Below are positions 24,484 through 32,929 of a stretch of 48,902 bases of DNA, in pieces. The position numbers were made by a program, and so were the translations under genes. Below the pieces are notes generated by a model that did no database searches, was not told the origin of the DNA, and was given only the letters and a program-made list of their open reading frames with translations. The DNA lies in the NCBI GenBank assembly GCA_900757415.1, contig CAAENU010000156.1, forward strand, positions 1-48,902. The letters run 5' to 3'. The DNA is from an uncultured Oscillospiraceae bacterium. Its GTDB lineage: Bacteria > Bacillota > Clostridia > Oscillospirales > Oscillospiraceae. Position 1 is the stretch's first letter, and the number at the start of each line of letters is the position of its first letter.

Positions 24484-25320
24484 ATGAAGAAACGGATTTT
24501 CGGCATGGTGCTGGCGCTGGTTCTGGTGCTGGGACTGGTGCCTGTCACCGCGTGGGCGACGGAAGCGGAGGAGTATACCGTGACGGTTGTGCCGGGCGCG
24601 CACATCAAGGTGGACTCGGACAGCGTGGATAAGCAGACGCAGACGGTGAGTGCCGGCGGCTATTTTGACAACGTGTATTTCCATACCGAGAGCGGGTATT
24701 ACTTCCCGGAGGATTACACCGCAACGCTGCACGGCCTGAAGATCACCCGGATGAACAGCACGCAGGCCTTTGTGACCGGTATCCCCACGGGCGATACGGA
24801 GTTTGTGCTTCCCGACGCGGTGGAGGGCCTGCGGGGCACCGCCACGGTCAGCGGTAAGGGCGTCGTTGGCCAGACGCTGACGGTGAAGCTGACGGACAGC
24901 AACGCCGAGGGTGCGCTGAGTTACCAGTGGATGTACGATAACGGCGCAACGGCCAAATATATTCAGGGCGCCACCGGCAGCAGCTACACGCTGACGAAGG
25001 CCGATCTGGGCCAGCGGGTCTTTGTGGAGATCAAGGACGCCACCCATCCCGGTGCGGTATACAGCGCCGACATCGGCCCCATCACGGCGGCGGACGACAG
25101 CAAGGATGATAGCAAGGACGACAATAAGCCGACGCCCGTCTGGCCGGATCACACCACCAGACCCAGCCACGGGAAGGGCTATACCGGCATGACCGACACC
25201 ACGAAGACGGTGACATCGGCCAAAACCGCAGATGCCGGCGTGGCGCTGTATGCCGTGATGGCACTGAGCGCGCTGGGCGGCAGCGTGACGCTGCTGCACG
25301 GCAGAAAGTGGGAAGACTGA
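24484..25320 (+). CDS. Secreted protein with degenerate sorting signal
   Basis: The 278-residue protein has a clear signal peptide (MKKRIFGMVLALVLVLGLVP, cleavage after AWA). The middle (about 118-200) looks like an Ig-like bacterial domain, with GTATVSGKGVVGQTLTVKL and LSYQWMYDN. A charged DDSKDDSKDDNK linker follows, then SAKTADAG, a hydrophobic helix and a basic tail (GRKWED). This C-terminus resembles cell-wall-sorted proteins of related clostridia with KTGD-type motifs, but here Gly is replaced by Ala, so sortase anchoring is uncertain. A strong GAGGAGGG site precedes the start. Function unknown; it stands alone between the transporter cluster and the cobalamin operon. Confidence 0.8.
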   Translation: MKKRIFGMVLALVLVLGLVPVTAWATEAEEYTVTVVPGAHIKVDSDSVDKQTQTVSAGGYFDNVYFHTESGYYFPEDYTATLHGLKITRMNSTQAFVTGIPTGDTEFVLPDAVEGLRGTATVSGKGVVGQTLTVKLTDSNAEGALSYQWMYDNGATAKYIQGATGSSYTLTKADLGQRVFVEIKDATHPGAVYSADIGPITAADDSKDDSKDDNKPTPVWPDHTTRPSHGKGYTGMTDTTKTVTSAKTADAGVALYAVMALSALGGSVTLLHGRKWED

Positions 25321-25337
25321 ACTTGGATAAAAGAAAC

Positions 25338-25366
25338 GGCAGCGGGTTCCATTGGAGCTCGCTGCC
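25338..25366 (+). terminator. Probable terminator after surface-protein gene
   Basis: Arms GGCAGCG/CGCTGCC with a partly paired interior lie 18 bp after the stop, followed by TGCTTATTTG. The T-run is imperfect. Confidence 0.5.
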
Positions 25367-25419
25367 TGCTTATTTGCCCGGACGAGAGAATAAAACCTTA
25401 TATCCGGCATCAGAACGCA

Positions 25420-25447
25420 TTGACAATTCGACAGAATGTGATATAAT
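25420..25447 (+). promoter_or_regulatory. Promoter of the cobalamin operon
   Basis: TTGACA (25420-25425), a 16-nt spacer and TATAAT (25442-25447) with an upstream TG (TGATATAAT) form a strong promoter about 30 bp before the riboswitch. Confidence 0.8.
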
Positions 25448-25478
25448 CCCACTGTCTGGAAAAAATATAAAATTGTAG

Positions 25479-25629
25479 CGCAGAGGTGTTCGCCGAAAGG
25501 CGAATGAAAAGGGAATCCGGTGTGAATCCGGAGCGATGCAGTCACTGTGTACGGGAGCGGCCTGCGGTCCACTGGGAAACCGGGAAGGGCAGTGCCGCGA
25601 TGAGCGAAGTCAGGAGACCTGCCTCTGCG
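25479..25629 (+). promoter_or_regulatory. Cobalamin riboswitch
   Basis: The closing helix CGCAGAGG (25479-25486) pairs with CCTCTGCG (25622-25629). Inside are the conserved AAAAGGGAATCCGGTG segment, GCGATGCAGTCACTG, the CCACTGGGAAACCGGGAAGG block and the B12 box AGTCAGGAGACCTGCC (25608-25623). The element binds adenosylcobalamin-type ligands in known cases and turns off downstream expression. It heads the cbi operon, with a terminator-like hairpin 100 nt further on. Confidence 0.95.
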
Positions 25630-25727
25630 TGGAATCTCAAACCCGCTGCCAACAGGTTGATATTCCTACGAATTTACGGCTTCGTGCGTACCGGTAGACG
25701 AGGCTGCCAGTAGTAAGAATCGTTGGG

Positions 25728-25757
25728 AGCGGCTGTGGAAGCGCAGCTGCTTTTATA
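25728..25757 (+). terminator. Riboswitch expression-platform terminator
   Basis: Ten paired bases, AGCGGCTGTG with CGCAGCTGCT (two G-U pairs, GAAG loop), are followed by TTTTATATTT, 100 nt after the riboswitch and before the cbiK start. This fits transcription termination when cobalamin is bound. Confidence 0.75.
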
Positions 25758-25795
25758 TTTCTTTCAGAACAATTTTGAAAAGAGGTAGATTCCCC

Positions 25796-26992
25796 ATGAA
25801 AAAGACACTTGCATTTCTGATGGCGGCCGTGATGCTCATGAGCATGCTGACCGCCTGCGGCGGCACGAACACCACGCCTGATGCCGCTGCAGACAACGAT
25901 GTGACCGCCGAGGATGCGGACAAGGCCGCCGCCGATAACGTGGCCGCCCTGATCGATGCTATCTATGTGCAGGAGCGCACCGATGAGACCGACGCCCAGT
26001 GCGAGGCAGCCAAGGCTGCATGGGACGCCCTGACCGACGCGCAGAAGGCGCTGGTGGAGGGTGAGGAGGCCAGCCCCGATTACTTCGGCCTGGACACCGG
26101 CGATGCCTCCAAGGACGATCCCCGCAATCAGGATGAGATCGGCGAAAAGGAGCTGCTGGTGGTTTCCTTCGGCACTTCCTTCAACGATAGCCGCGTGGCC
26201 GACATCAAGGGTATCGAGGATGCGCTGCAGGCCGCCTATCCCGACTGGTCCGTGCGCCGCGCTTTTACCGCGCAGATCATCATCAACCATGTTCAGGCCC
26301 GCGATGGCGAGAAGATCGACAACATGACGCAGGCACTGGAGCGCGCTGTGGCCAATGGCGTGAAGCAGCTGGTGGTGCAGCCTACCCATCTGATGCACGG
26401 CGCTGAGTATGACGAGATGTGCGCCGCCATCGACGCGTATCGCGACAAGTTCGAGTCCGTGTCCATTGCCGAGCCCCTGCTGGGCGAGGTGGGCAGCGAT
26501 GCGACCGCGATCAATGCCGACAAGGAAGCTGTCGCCAAGGCCATCACTGCCGAGGCGTTGAAGGACGGCGGCTATGAGAGCCTGAAGGCCGCCAAGGAGG
26601 CGGGCGTCGCTTTCGTATTCATGGGTCACGGTACGGCTCATGTTGCCAAGGTCAGCTACAGCCAGATGAGCACCCAGATGCAGAATCTGGGTTATGACAA
26701 CGTATTTATCGGCACCGTGGAAGGCGAACCCGAGGAGACCGCCTGCGAGGCCGTGATCGAGTCCGTCAAGGCTGCCGGTTACACCACCGTGGTGCTGCGT
26801 CCCCTGATGGTGGTGGCGGGCGACCATGCCAATAACGATATGGCCGGTTCCGATGCGGATTCCTGGAAGACCATGTTCGAGGCTGCCGGCTTCACGGTCA
26901 ACTGCCAGATCGCCGGTCTGGGCGAGATCGCCGATGTGCAGGCGCTCTATGTGGCCCACACCAAGGCTGCAATCGATGCGCTGAACGCATAA
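25796..26992 (+). CDS. cbiK: Lipoprotein cobalt chelatase CbiK
   Basis: The 398-residue protein has a signal peptide and lipobox (LTAC, Cys21), an extra linker/helical stretch (about 43-95, with DALTDAQKALVE), and then a full class II anaerobic cobalt chelatase domain (about 117-398). Its likely metal ligands, by comparison with Salmonella CbiK (His145, Glu175, His207 from memory), are H198 in QPTHLMHG, E226 in SIAEPLLG and H278 in FMGHGTAH. Known CbiK proteins insert Co(II) into sirohydrochlorin. The lipobox places this one outside the membrane, like the periplasmic CbiK of Desulfovibrio and the haem-binding IhtB of Porphyromonas. It is first in the riboswitch-controlled operon. A haem-handling role is the alternative. 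Confidence 0.9.
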   Translation: MKKTLAFLMAAVMLMSMLTACGGTNTTPDAAADNDVTAEDADKAAADNVAALIDAIYVQERTDETDAQCEAAKAAWDALTDAQKALVEGEEASPDYFGLDTGDASKDDPRNQDEIGEKELLVVSFGTSFNDSRVADIKGIEDALQAAYPDWSVRRAFTAQIIINHVQARDGEKIDNMTQALERAVANGVKQLVVQPTHLMHGAEYDEMCAAIDAYRDKFESVSIAEPLLGEVGSDATAINADKEAVAKAITAEALKDGGYESLKAAKEAGVAFVFMGHGTAHVAKVSYSQMSTQMQNLGYDNVFIGTVEGEPEETACEAVIESVKAAGYTTVVLRPLMVVAGDHANNDMAGSDADSWKTMFEAAGFTVNCQIAGLGEIADVQALYVAHTKAAIDALNA

Positions 26993-27000
26993 CTGTGATA

Positions 27001-27044
27001 AAAAAGGCTCCGGGACGGTAAAGGGCCGCCCCGGGGCCTTTTTT
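27001..27044 (+). terminator. Terminator or attenuator after cbiK
   Basis: A long GC-rich stem (AAAAAGGC...GCCTTTTTT, with mismatches) with a perfect T-run lies directly after cbiK. Since the rest of the operon has no other obvious promoter, it probably acts as partial attenuator, giving more CbiK than downstream proteins. Confidence 0.75.
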
Positions 27045-27069
27045 GAAAAGTGAAATGAGGAGAATGATA

Positions 27070-27906
27070 ATGAAAAAAGTAATCGCATGTATGTTGGCCG
27101 CGCTGATGCTGGCGGCCATGCTGGCCGGCTGCGGACAGCAGCAGGCCGACGCTCCCGGCAGCGACGAACCCGACCAGCCCGCACTGGCAGACGGCGTGTA
27201 CACCGCCGACTTCAACACCGACAGCAGTATGTTCCATGCCAATGAGGCCTGCGAGGGCAAGGGCACGCTGACCGTAAAGGACGGGGAGATGACCATCCAT
27301 GTCAGCCTTGCGTCCACCAGCATCGTGAACCTGTTTCCCGGATTGAAGGAGGACGCCCAGAAAGAGGGCGCCGTGCTGCTGCAGCCTACCACCGATACCG
27401 TGACCTATCCCGATGGCCTGACCGAGACGGTCAACGGCTTTGATATCCCCGTGCCCGCACTGGACGAGGAGTTTGATGTGGCCCTGATCGGCAAGAAGGG
27501 CGTTTGGTACGACCACAAGGTGTCTGTGTCCAACCCTGTGCTGAAAGAAGATGATGGCGATGCTGCCGCCGCCATTGCGCTGGCTGACGGCACCTACACC
27601 ATCGAGGTGGGCTTTGCCGGCGGTTCCGGCAAGGCTTATGTGCAGTCCCCATGCACCCTGAAAGTGGAAAACGGCGCTGCTACGGCAACCATCGTCTGGA
27701 GCAGCGATAAATACGACTATATGATCGTGGACGGCCAGCGGTATGACGCTGTGTCCACGGAAAACGGATCGACCTTCCAGATCCCTGTCCGCGCGCTGGA
27801 TACGGAGCTGACTGTGATCGGCGATACCACCGCCATGAGTACGCCCCATGAGATCGAGTATACCCTGACCTTTGATTCGGCCACGGCGGCGGAGGCGGCG
27901 GAATGA
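27070..27906 (+). CDS. Lipoprotein with two tandem beta-domains (NEAT-like)
   Basis: The 278-residue lipoprotein has a signal peptide and lipobox (LAGC, Cys18). Two related domains follow: about 38-150 (LADGVYTADFNTDSSMFHAN, TLTVKDGEMTIHVSLAS) and about 170-275 (LADGTYTIEVGFAGGSGKAY, LKVENGAATATIVWSSDKYD). The repeated pattern 'ADGxYTxxxxF ... LxVxxGxxxxxIxxxS' is seen directly. It resembles NEAT-type haem-binding beta-sandwiches, but I cannot assign that family with certainty. It sits between lipoprotein CbiK and an ABC importer, so binding of a tetrapyrrole, corrinoid or cobalt on the cell surface is a reasonable inference. GAGGAG precedes ATG 27070; the stop overlaps the next start (ATGA). 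Confidence 0.75.
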   Translation: MKKVIACMLAALMLAAMLAGCGQQQADAPGSDEPDQPALADGVYTADFNTDSSMFHANEACEGKGTLTVKDGEMTIHVSLASTSIVNLFPGLKEDAQKEGAVLLQPTTDTVTYPDGLTETVNGFDIPVPALDEEFDVALIGKKGVWYDHKVSVSNPVLKEDDGDAAAAIALADGTYTIEVGFAGGSGKAYVQSPCTLKVENGAATATIVWSSDKYDYMIVDGQRYDAVSTENGSTFQIPVRALDTELTVIGDTTAMSTPHEIEYTLTFDSATAAEAAE

Positions 27907-29054
27907 AGCGGCTGCTGGCGGCGGCGCTGGCGCTGCTGACGGTTCTGTCCCTGTGTGCCTGCGGTGCGCCCGGTACGGCGCAGTCACCTGATGCCGCGGC
28001 GGGCGAGCAGTCATGGTCGGAGCTGACATTTGACCGCACCATGCCGCTGCGCTATGCGACCCACTTCTCCGTGTCGTATGCCGGAGAGAGCTATAAGCAC
28101 ATTATCATCGACAATGACCGGGAGTATCTGGTGGTGGCCGAGGGAGCGGCCGTGCCGGATGGCGTGCCGGAGAAGGTCACCGTTTTGCAGCAGCCGCTGG
28201 ATCAGATTTATCTGGTGGCGGCCGCCGCTATGGACTACTTTGACAAGCTGGATGCCGTCGGGTGCATCACCCTCAGCGGAAAGAAAGAGGCGGATTGGTA
28301 TGTGCAGGCCGCCAAGGACGCTATGCAGAGCGGCGCAATCACCTATGCAGGCAAGTACTCCGAGCCGGATTATGAGCTGATTTTGTCCCAGGGCTGCGAT
28401 GTGGCGGTAGAAAACACCATGATCTACCATTCCCCTGAGGTGCTGGAGCAGCTGGAGCGACTGGGCATTCCGGTGCTGGTGGAAACCTCCAGCTATGAGG
28501 ATGAACCTTTTGGCCGGATGGAGTGGATCAAGCTGTACGCGGCGCTGCTGAACAAGGAGGACGAGGCAGAAGCCTTGTTTGACGCGAAAATGGACAGCGT
28601 AGCCGGGATACTGGATCAGGAACCCACGGGGAAAAGCGTATCTTTCTTCTATATCACCAGCACCGGCGCGGTAAATGTGCGTAAAGCTGCCGACTATGTG
28701 GCCAAGTCCATCACCATGGCGGGCGGCGACTACGTCTCCTTTGATGCTTCGGAGGAAGATAACGCCCAGTCCACGGTGAACATTCAGATGGAGGCCTTTT
28801 ATAATGGCGCGGTGGATGCGGATGTGCTGATCTACAACAGCATTGTGGACGGCGAGCTGAGCAGTATTGACGAGCTGATGGCGCTGAACCCGCTGCTGGC
28901 GGATTTCAAGGCCGTGAAAGACGGCAACGTCTGGTGCCTGACCAAGGATTTTTATCAGGAATCGCTGGAGCTGAGCGACCTTATTTTGGATATCAACCAC
29001 GCACTGACCGAATCGCAGGATGCATCCTTCCGTTTTTTGACGCGGCTGCATTGA
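27903..29054 (+). CDS. ABC substrate-binding lipoprotein, BtuF/FepB-like
   Basis: The 383-residue protein has a lipobox (LCAC, Cys20) and the two-lobed periplasmic-binding-protein type III pattern used for corrinoids, haem and siderophores. There is an N-lobe with LVVAEGAAVPDGVPEKVTVL, the inter-lobe helix containing MEWIKLYAALLNKEDEAEAL, and a C-lobe ending in LILDINHALTE. It overlaps the previous gene by 4 bp and is followed by matching permease and ATPase genes. Under a cobalamin riboswitch, corrinoid (or its precursor) is the likely ligand; cobalt-sirohydrochlorin or haem cannot be ruled out. Confidence 0.88.
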   Translation: MKRLLAAALALLTVLSLCACGAPGTAQSPDAAAGEQSWSELTFDRTMPLRYATHFSVSYAGESYKHIIIDNDREYLVVAEGAAVPDGVPEKVTVLQQPLDQIYLVAAAAMDYFDKLDAVGCITLSGKKEADWYVQAAKDAMQSGAITYAGKYSEPDYELILSQGCDVAVENTMIYHSPEVLEQLERLGIPVLVETSSYEDEPFGRMEWIKLYAALLNKEDEAEALFDAKMDSVAGILDQEPTGKSVSFFYITSTGAVNVRKAADYVAKSITMAGGDYVSFDASEEDNAQSTVNIQMEAFYNGAVDADVLIYNSIVDGELSSIDELMALNPLLADFKAVKDGNVWCLTKDFYQESLELSDLILDINHALTESQDASFRFLTRLH

Positions 29055-29091
29055 TGGAATCCTGCTTTGGCAGATAATAGGGAGGAGCAGC

Positions 29092-30105
29092 ATGAACAAG
29101 ACCCGAACACTTCGCATCTGGGGCAGCTTTTTGCTGCTCCTCCTGCTTTTACTCACATTTTTACTTTGGAATATTTTCGCGGGGAGCGTTTCGCTTTCCG
29201 CGTCTGAGATATGGCGCATTCTGCTGGGGGGCGATGTGGGCTTTACCCAGAGCCAGATCATCGTGAAGATCCGTCTGCCCCGGCTTCTCTCGGCGCTGAT
29301 ACTGGGCGGAGCGCTGTCCCTGTCCGGCTATCTGCTGCAAACCTTTTTCCATAACCCCATCGCAGGCCCCTTCGTGCTGGGCATCTCCTCCGGCGCAAAG
29401 ATGACGGTGTGCGTGGCCATGCTGGTGCTTTTGAGCCGGGGCAAGACCACCTCCTCCGCCATTCTCATCGCGGCGGCCTTCGTGGGCGCCATGGTGTCCA
29501 TGGGCTTCGTGCTGCTGATCTCTCAAAGGGTCAAGCGCATGAGCCTGCTGGTGGTCTGCGGCGTGATGATCGGCTACATCTGCTCAGCGCTGACGGATTT
29601 TCTGGTGACATTTGCGGATGATTCCAGCATTGTGAACCTCCACAACTGGTCGCTGGGCTCCTTCTCCGGCATGAGCTGGGAGAACGTTAAAACCATGGCC
29701 GGTGTCTGCGGCGTCACACTGCTGCTGACCTTTTTCCTGTCCAAGCCCATCCGGGCCTACCAGCTGGGCGAGGTATACGCCCAGAACATGGGCGTGCCGC
29801 TGCGGGCCTTCCGGACGGCACTGATCCTGCTCTCCAGCGTGCTGTCGGCCTGCGTCACGGCCTTTGCCGGCCCTATCTCCTTTGTGGGCATCGCCGTGCC
29901 GCACCTGATGAAATCCCTCTTTAAGTCGGCGGAGCCGCTGTATATGATCCCGGCGTGTTTTCTGGGGGGCGGCGTGTTCTGCCTTGCCTGCGACCTGATC
30001 GCCCGCACCGCCTTTGCCCCCACCGAGGTGAGTATCAGCTCCGTCACGGCGGTGTTCGGCGCACCCATCGTCATCTACATGATGATCCACAGAAAGGCGG
30101 CGTAA
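29092..30105 (+). CDS. FecCD/BtuC-type ABC permease
   Basis: The 337-residue membrane protein has about ten hydrophobic segments and FecCD family motifs: RLPRLLSALILGGALSLSGY, FHNPIAGPFVLGISSGAK, and the C-terminal FAGPISFVGIAVPHL coupling region. It forms the channel of the importer with the ATPase encoded 2 bp downstream. GGAGGAGC precedes its start. Confidence 0.93.
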   Translation: MNKTRTLRIWGSFLLLLLLLLTFLLWNIFAGSVSLSASEIWRILLGGDVGFTQSQIIVKIRLPRLLSALILGGALSLSGYLLQTFFHNPIAGPFVLGISSGAKMTVCVAMLVLLSRGKTTSSAILIAAAFVGAMVSMGFVLLISQRVKRMSLLVVCGVMIGYICSALTDFLVTFADDSSIVNLHNWSLGSFSGMSWENVKTMAGVCGVTLLLTFFLSKPIRAYQLGEVYAQNMGVPLRAFRTALILLSSVLSACVTAFAGPISFVGIAVPHLMKSLFKSAEPLYMIPACFLGGGVFCLACDLIARTAFAPTEVSISSVTAVFGAPIVIYMMIHRKAA

Positions 30106-30107
30106 GT

Positions 30108-30875
30108 ATGGCATATCTGGAAACCAAAGACCTTGCTGTGGGGTACCATGGCAAGCCGCTGATCGAGGAAATTCCCCTCCATGTGCAGCGGGGCAGGATC
30201 GTCACGCTGATCGGCCCAAACGGCTCGGGGAAATCCACCATCTTAAAAACCATTATCGGCCAGCTTCCCAAGGTGTCCGGCACCGTGTATCTGGATGGCC
30301 GGAGCATGGAGGAGCGCAGCCGCAACGAGATTGCCCGGCGCATGGCCATTTTGATGACCGCCCGGATGGAGCCGGAGCTGATGACCTGCCGGGACGTGGT
30401 GGGCACCGGCCGCTATCCCTACACAGGCAAGCTGGGAATCCTCACATCGGAGGATCGGGCCATTGTGGAGCGCTCCTTGGCGCAGGTGGGCGGTTTGGAA
30501 TTTGCCGATCGGCCATTTGCCAACATCAGCGACGGACAGCGCCAGCGGATCCTGCTGGCCCGGGCTCTGTGTCAGGAGCCGGAGATTATCGTGCTGGACG
30601 AGCCTACCAGCTTTCTGGACATCCGCTATAAGCTGGAACTGCTGACGGTGCTCAAGCGCATGGTGCGGGAGAACGATCTGGCGGTGCTGCTATCCCTCCA
30701 CGAGCTGGAGCTGGCGGAGCGCATCTCCGATACCGTGGTGTGCGTGGCGGGCGACCGCATCGACAGAATCGGCCCGCCGGAGGAGATCTTCACCCGTGAA
30801 TATATCGCAAAGCTGTACCAGATGGAGCCGGGAAAGTATGATCCCTGCTTTGATACTTTGGAATTTGTGCCGTAA
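30108..30875 (+). CDS. BtuD/FecE-type ABC ATPase
   Basis: The 255-residue ATPase has Walker A GPNGSGKST near residue 37, a signature NISDGQRQR (SDGQ rather than SGGQ) and Walker B IIVLDEPTS, followed by an H-loop in LLSLHELELAE. It powers the permease at 29092. I chose ATG 30108, 2 bp after the permease stop; a longer frame inside the permease gene is not meaningful. Confidence 0.93.
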   Translation: MAYLETKDLAVGYHGKPLIEEIPLHVQRGRIVTLIGPNGSGKSTILKTIIGQLPKVSGTVYLDGRSMEERSRNEIARRMAILMTARMEPELMTCRDVVGTGRYPYTGKLGILTSEDRAIVERSLAQVGGLEFADRPFANISDGQRQRILLARALCQEPEIIVLDEPTSFLDIRYKLELLTVLKRMVRENDLAVLLSLHELELAERISDTVVCVAGDRIDRIGPPEEIFTREYIAKLYQMEPGKYDPCFDTLEFVP

Positions 30876-30886
30876 GGAGTACAGAA

Positions 30887-31573
30887 ATGGAAAAACAGGG
30901 CGTTTTTTATGCTGTCAGCGTTGGCCCCGGCGGCCCGGAGCTGCTGACCCGGCAGGCCTGCCGGGTGCTGGAGGCGTGTGACGTTATAGCGGCTCCCCGG
31001 ATGAAGTCCGGGCGGATGCTGGCGCTGGATATCGCCGCCGGTGCGGTGGATATGAAGAATAAGACCATTTTGCCGCTGGACTTTACCATGGAGCGAAGCG
31101 AGGCGGTGCGGGAGGACAGCTACCGCACGGCGGCTGCCGCCGTGGAAAGCGAGCTGGCGGCGGGACGCGACGTGGCCATGGTCAATCTGGGGGACGTGTC
31201 CGTGTACGCCACGGCCTACTATATTCTGGAGCGCATCCGCGCTGACGGGTTTGAAACGGTGATGTGTCCCGGCGTCACCAGCTTCTGCGCCGTGGCGGCG
31301 CGGCTGGGCCGCAGCCTGACGCGCATGGAGGAGCCGCTGCATATCCTGCCCGGCCGCATGGCGCTGGATGAAGCACTGGAGCTGCCGGGAACAAAGGTGC
31401 TGATGAAGTCCGGAAAGGCGGTTCATGAAACGGTGCAGGCACTGGAACGGCATAACATGCTGGATCATGCGGCCATGGTGGCGGACTGCGGGCTGGAGAC
31501 AGAGCAGGTCTACACCGACCTGCGGCATTTGCCAGAGGAGATCAGCTATTTTGCCACCATCGTGGCGGATTGA
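30887..31573 (+). CDS. cbiL: Cobalt-precorrin-2 C20-methyltransferase
   Basis: The 228-residue SAM-dependent uroporphyrin/corrin methylase matches CbiL/CobI: the N-terminal SVGPGGPELLTRQA loop, the NLGDVSVYATAYYI block and CPGVTSFCAVAARLG. It adds the C20 methyl to cobalt-factor II/precorrin-2 in the cytoplasm. The product of extracytoplasmic CbiK would have to be imported to become its substrate, unless another chelatase exists elsewhere. The start follows AAGGAG. Confidence 0.9.
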   Translation: MEKQGVFYAVSVGPGGPELLTRQACRVLEACDVIAAPRMKSGRMLALDIAAGAVDMKNKTILPLDFTMERSEAVREDSYRTAAAAVESELAAGRDVAMVNLGDVSVYATAYYILERIRADGFETVMCPGVTSFCAVAARLGRSLTRMEEPLHILPGRMALDEALELPGTKVLMKSGKAVHETVQALERHNMLDHAAMVADCGLETEQVYTDLRHLPEEISYFATIVAD

Positions 31574-31582
31574 GAGGGCACT

Positions 31583-32929
31583 ATGGAGCAAAAAGTCCCC
31601 CGGCTGGTGCTGGCCGGTACCAACAGCGGCTGCGGCAAGACCACCGTCACCTGCGCCGTTTTGCAGGCGCTGGTGACGCGCGGACTGCGCGTCGGCGCGG
31701 CAAAGTGCGGTCCGGATTACATCGACCCCATGTTCCACAGCCGGGTGATCGGCGCAAAAAGCTCCAATCTGGATGCTTTCTTTTTTGATCCCAACACTAT
31801 GCGGTATCTGTTGGCGCAAAACGGCGGCGACTGCGACGTGACGGTGATCGAAGGCGTGATGGGGTATTATGACGGTCTTGGCCTGACCTCCACCCGCGCC
31901 AGCACCTATGAGGTGGCCCGCCGAACCGGAAGCCCGACGGTGCTGGTGGTCAATGCCCGCGGCGCGGCACTGTCCGTTGTGGCGGCGGTGCAGGGATTTC
32001 TGGCGTTTATGCCGGATCATGGGATCCGCGGCGTGATCCTGAACGGATGCAGCGCTATGAGCTATGGGGCGCTGGCCCGTGAACTGGAAGCACGGCTGGG
32101 TATTCGCGCCTGCGGCTTTTTGCCCCGTTTGCCGGACTGCGCGCTGGAAAGCCGCCATCTGGGTCTTGTGACAGCCGACGAGGTGCAGGGCCTGCGGGAA
32201 AAGATGGCGCATCTGGCTGCCGAGGCGGAGAAAACCATTGATATGGCGGCCCTGCTGGAGATTGCCCGTTCCGCGCCGCCGCTGGATTATGAACCGGTTG
32301 CGCTGCCGCCGGCAGGTGAGCCGGTGCGTATCGGCGTGGCCCGCGACCGGGCATTTTGCTTTTACTATGAGGACAGCCTCGATCTTTTGCGCCGCCTTGG
32401 CGCGGATCTGGTGCCTTTCAGTCCGCTGTCGGACAGAGAACTGCCTGAAGGCGTTCAGGGGTTGTATCTTGGCGGCGGGTATCCGGAGCTTTATGCGGCG
32501 CAGCTTGAGAAAAACAGCGCGCTGCGCGCCCAAATCCGGCAGGCGCTGAACGATGGGATGCCCTGCATCGCCGAATGCGGCGGCTTTATGTATCTGACGC
32601 AGTCCATCGCGGGCCACGCCATGGTAGGCGCGCTGCCCGGTGACTGCTTTGACACGGGAAAGCTGACCCGGTTCGGCTACATCACCGCCACGGCGCAGGG
32701 AGACAGTCTCCTGTGCCGCGCCGGGGAGCAGGTACCTATGCATGAATTTCACCACTGGGACACCCCACAGCCCGGCGGCGCTTTTCTGGCGGAAAAGCCC
32801 TCCGGAAAGCAGTGGCGCTGTGCGTATGCCACGGACACGCTGTACGCGGGTTTCCCTCACTTCCATTTTTACGCCAAGCCCGTCATGGCACAGCGCTTTT
32901 TGGCGGCTTGCAGAAAGGAGACGCTATGA
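31583..32929 (+). CDS. cbiA: Cobyrinate a,c-diamide synthase
   Basis: The 448-residue protein has an N-terminal P-loop (GTNSGCGKTTV, residues 13-23) of the dethiobiotin-synthase fold and a C-terminal glutamine amidotransferase domain. There the nucleophile Cys lies in AECGGFMYL, preceded by LYLGGGYPELYA. It uses ATP and glutamine to amidate the a and c carboxyls of cobyrinate. It overlaps cbiC by 4 bp (ATGA). Confidence 0.94.
   Translation: MEQKVPRLVLAGTNSGCGKTTVTCAVLQALVTRGLRVGAAKCGPDYIDPMFHSRVIGAKSSNLDAFFFDPNTMRYLLAQNGGDCDVTVIEGVMGYYDGLGLTSTRASTYEVARRTGSPTVLVVNARGAALSVVAAVQGFLAFMPDHGIRGVILNGCSAMSYGALARELEARLGIRACGFLPRLPDCALESRHLGLVTADEVQGLREKMAHLAAEAEKTIDMAALLEIARSAPPLDYEPVALPPAGEPVRIGVARDRAFCFYYEDSLDLLRRLGADLVPFSPLSDRELPEGVQGLYLGGGYPELYAAQLEKNSALRAQIRQALNDGMPCIAECGGFMYLTQSIAGHAMVGALPGDCFDTGKLTRFGYITATAQGDSLLCRAGEQVPMHEFHHWDTPQPGGAFLAEKPSGKQWRCAYATDTLYAGFPHFHFYAKPVMAQRFLAACRKETL

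Noticed and set aside
30626..32866. Open frame of 746 codons antisense to the ABC ATPase, cbiL and cbiA
   Set aside because: It mirrors GC-rich coding sequence, is rich in His/Ala/Gly/Gln with no family similarity, and spans three well-identified genes on the other strand.
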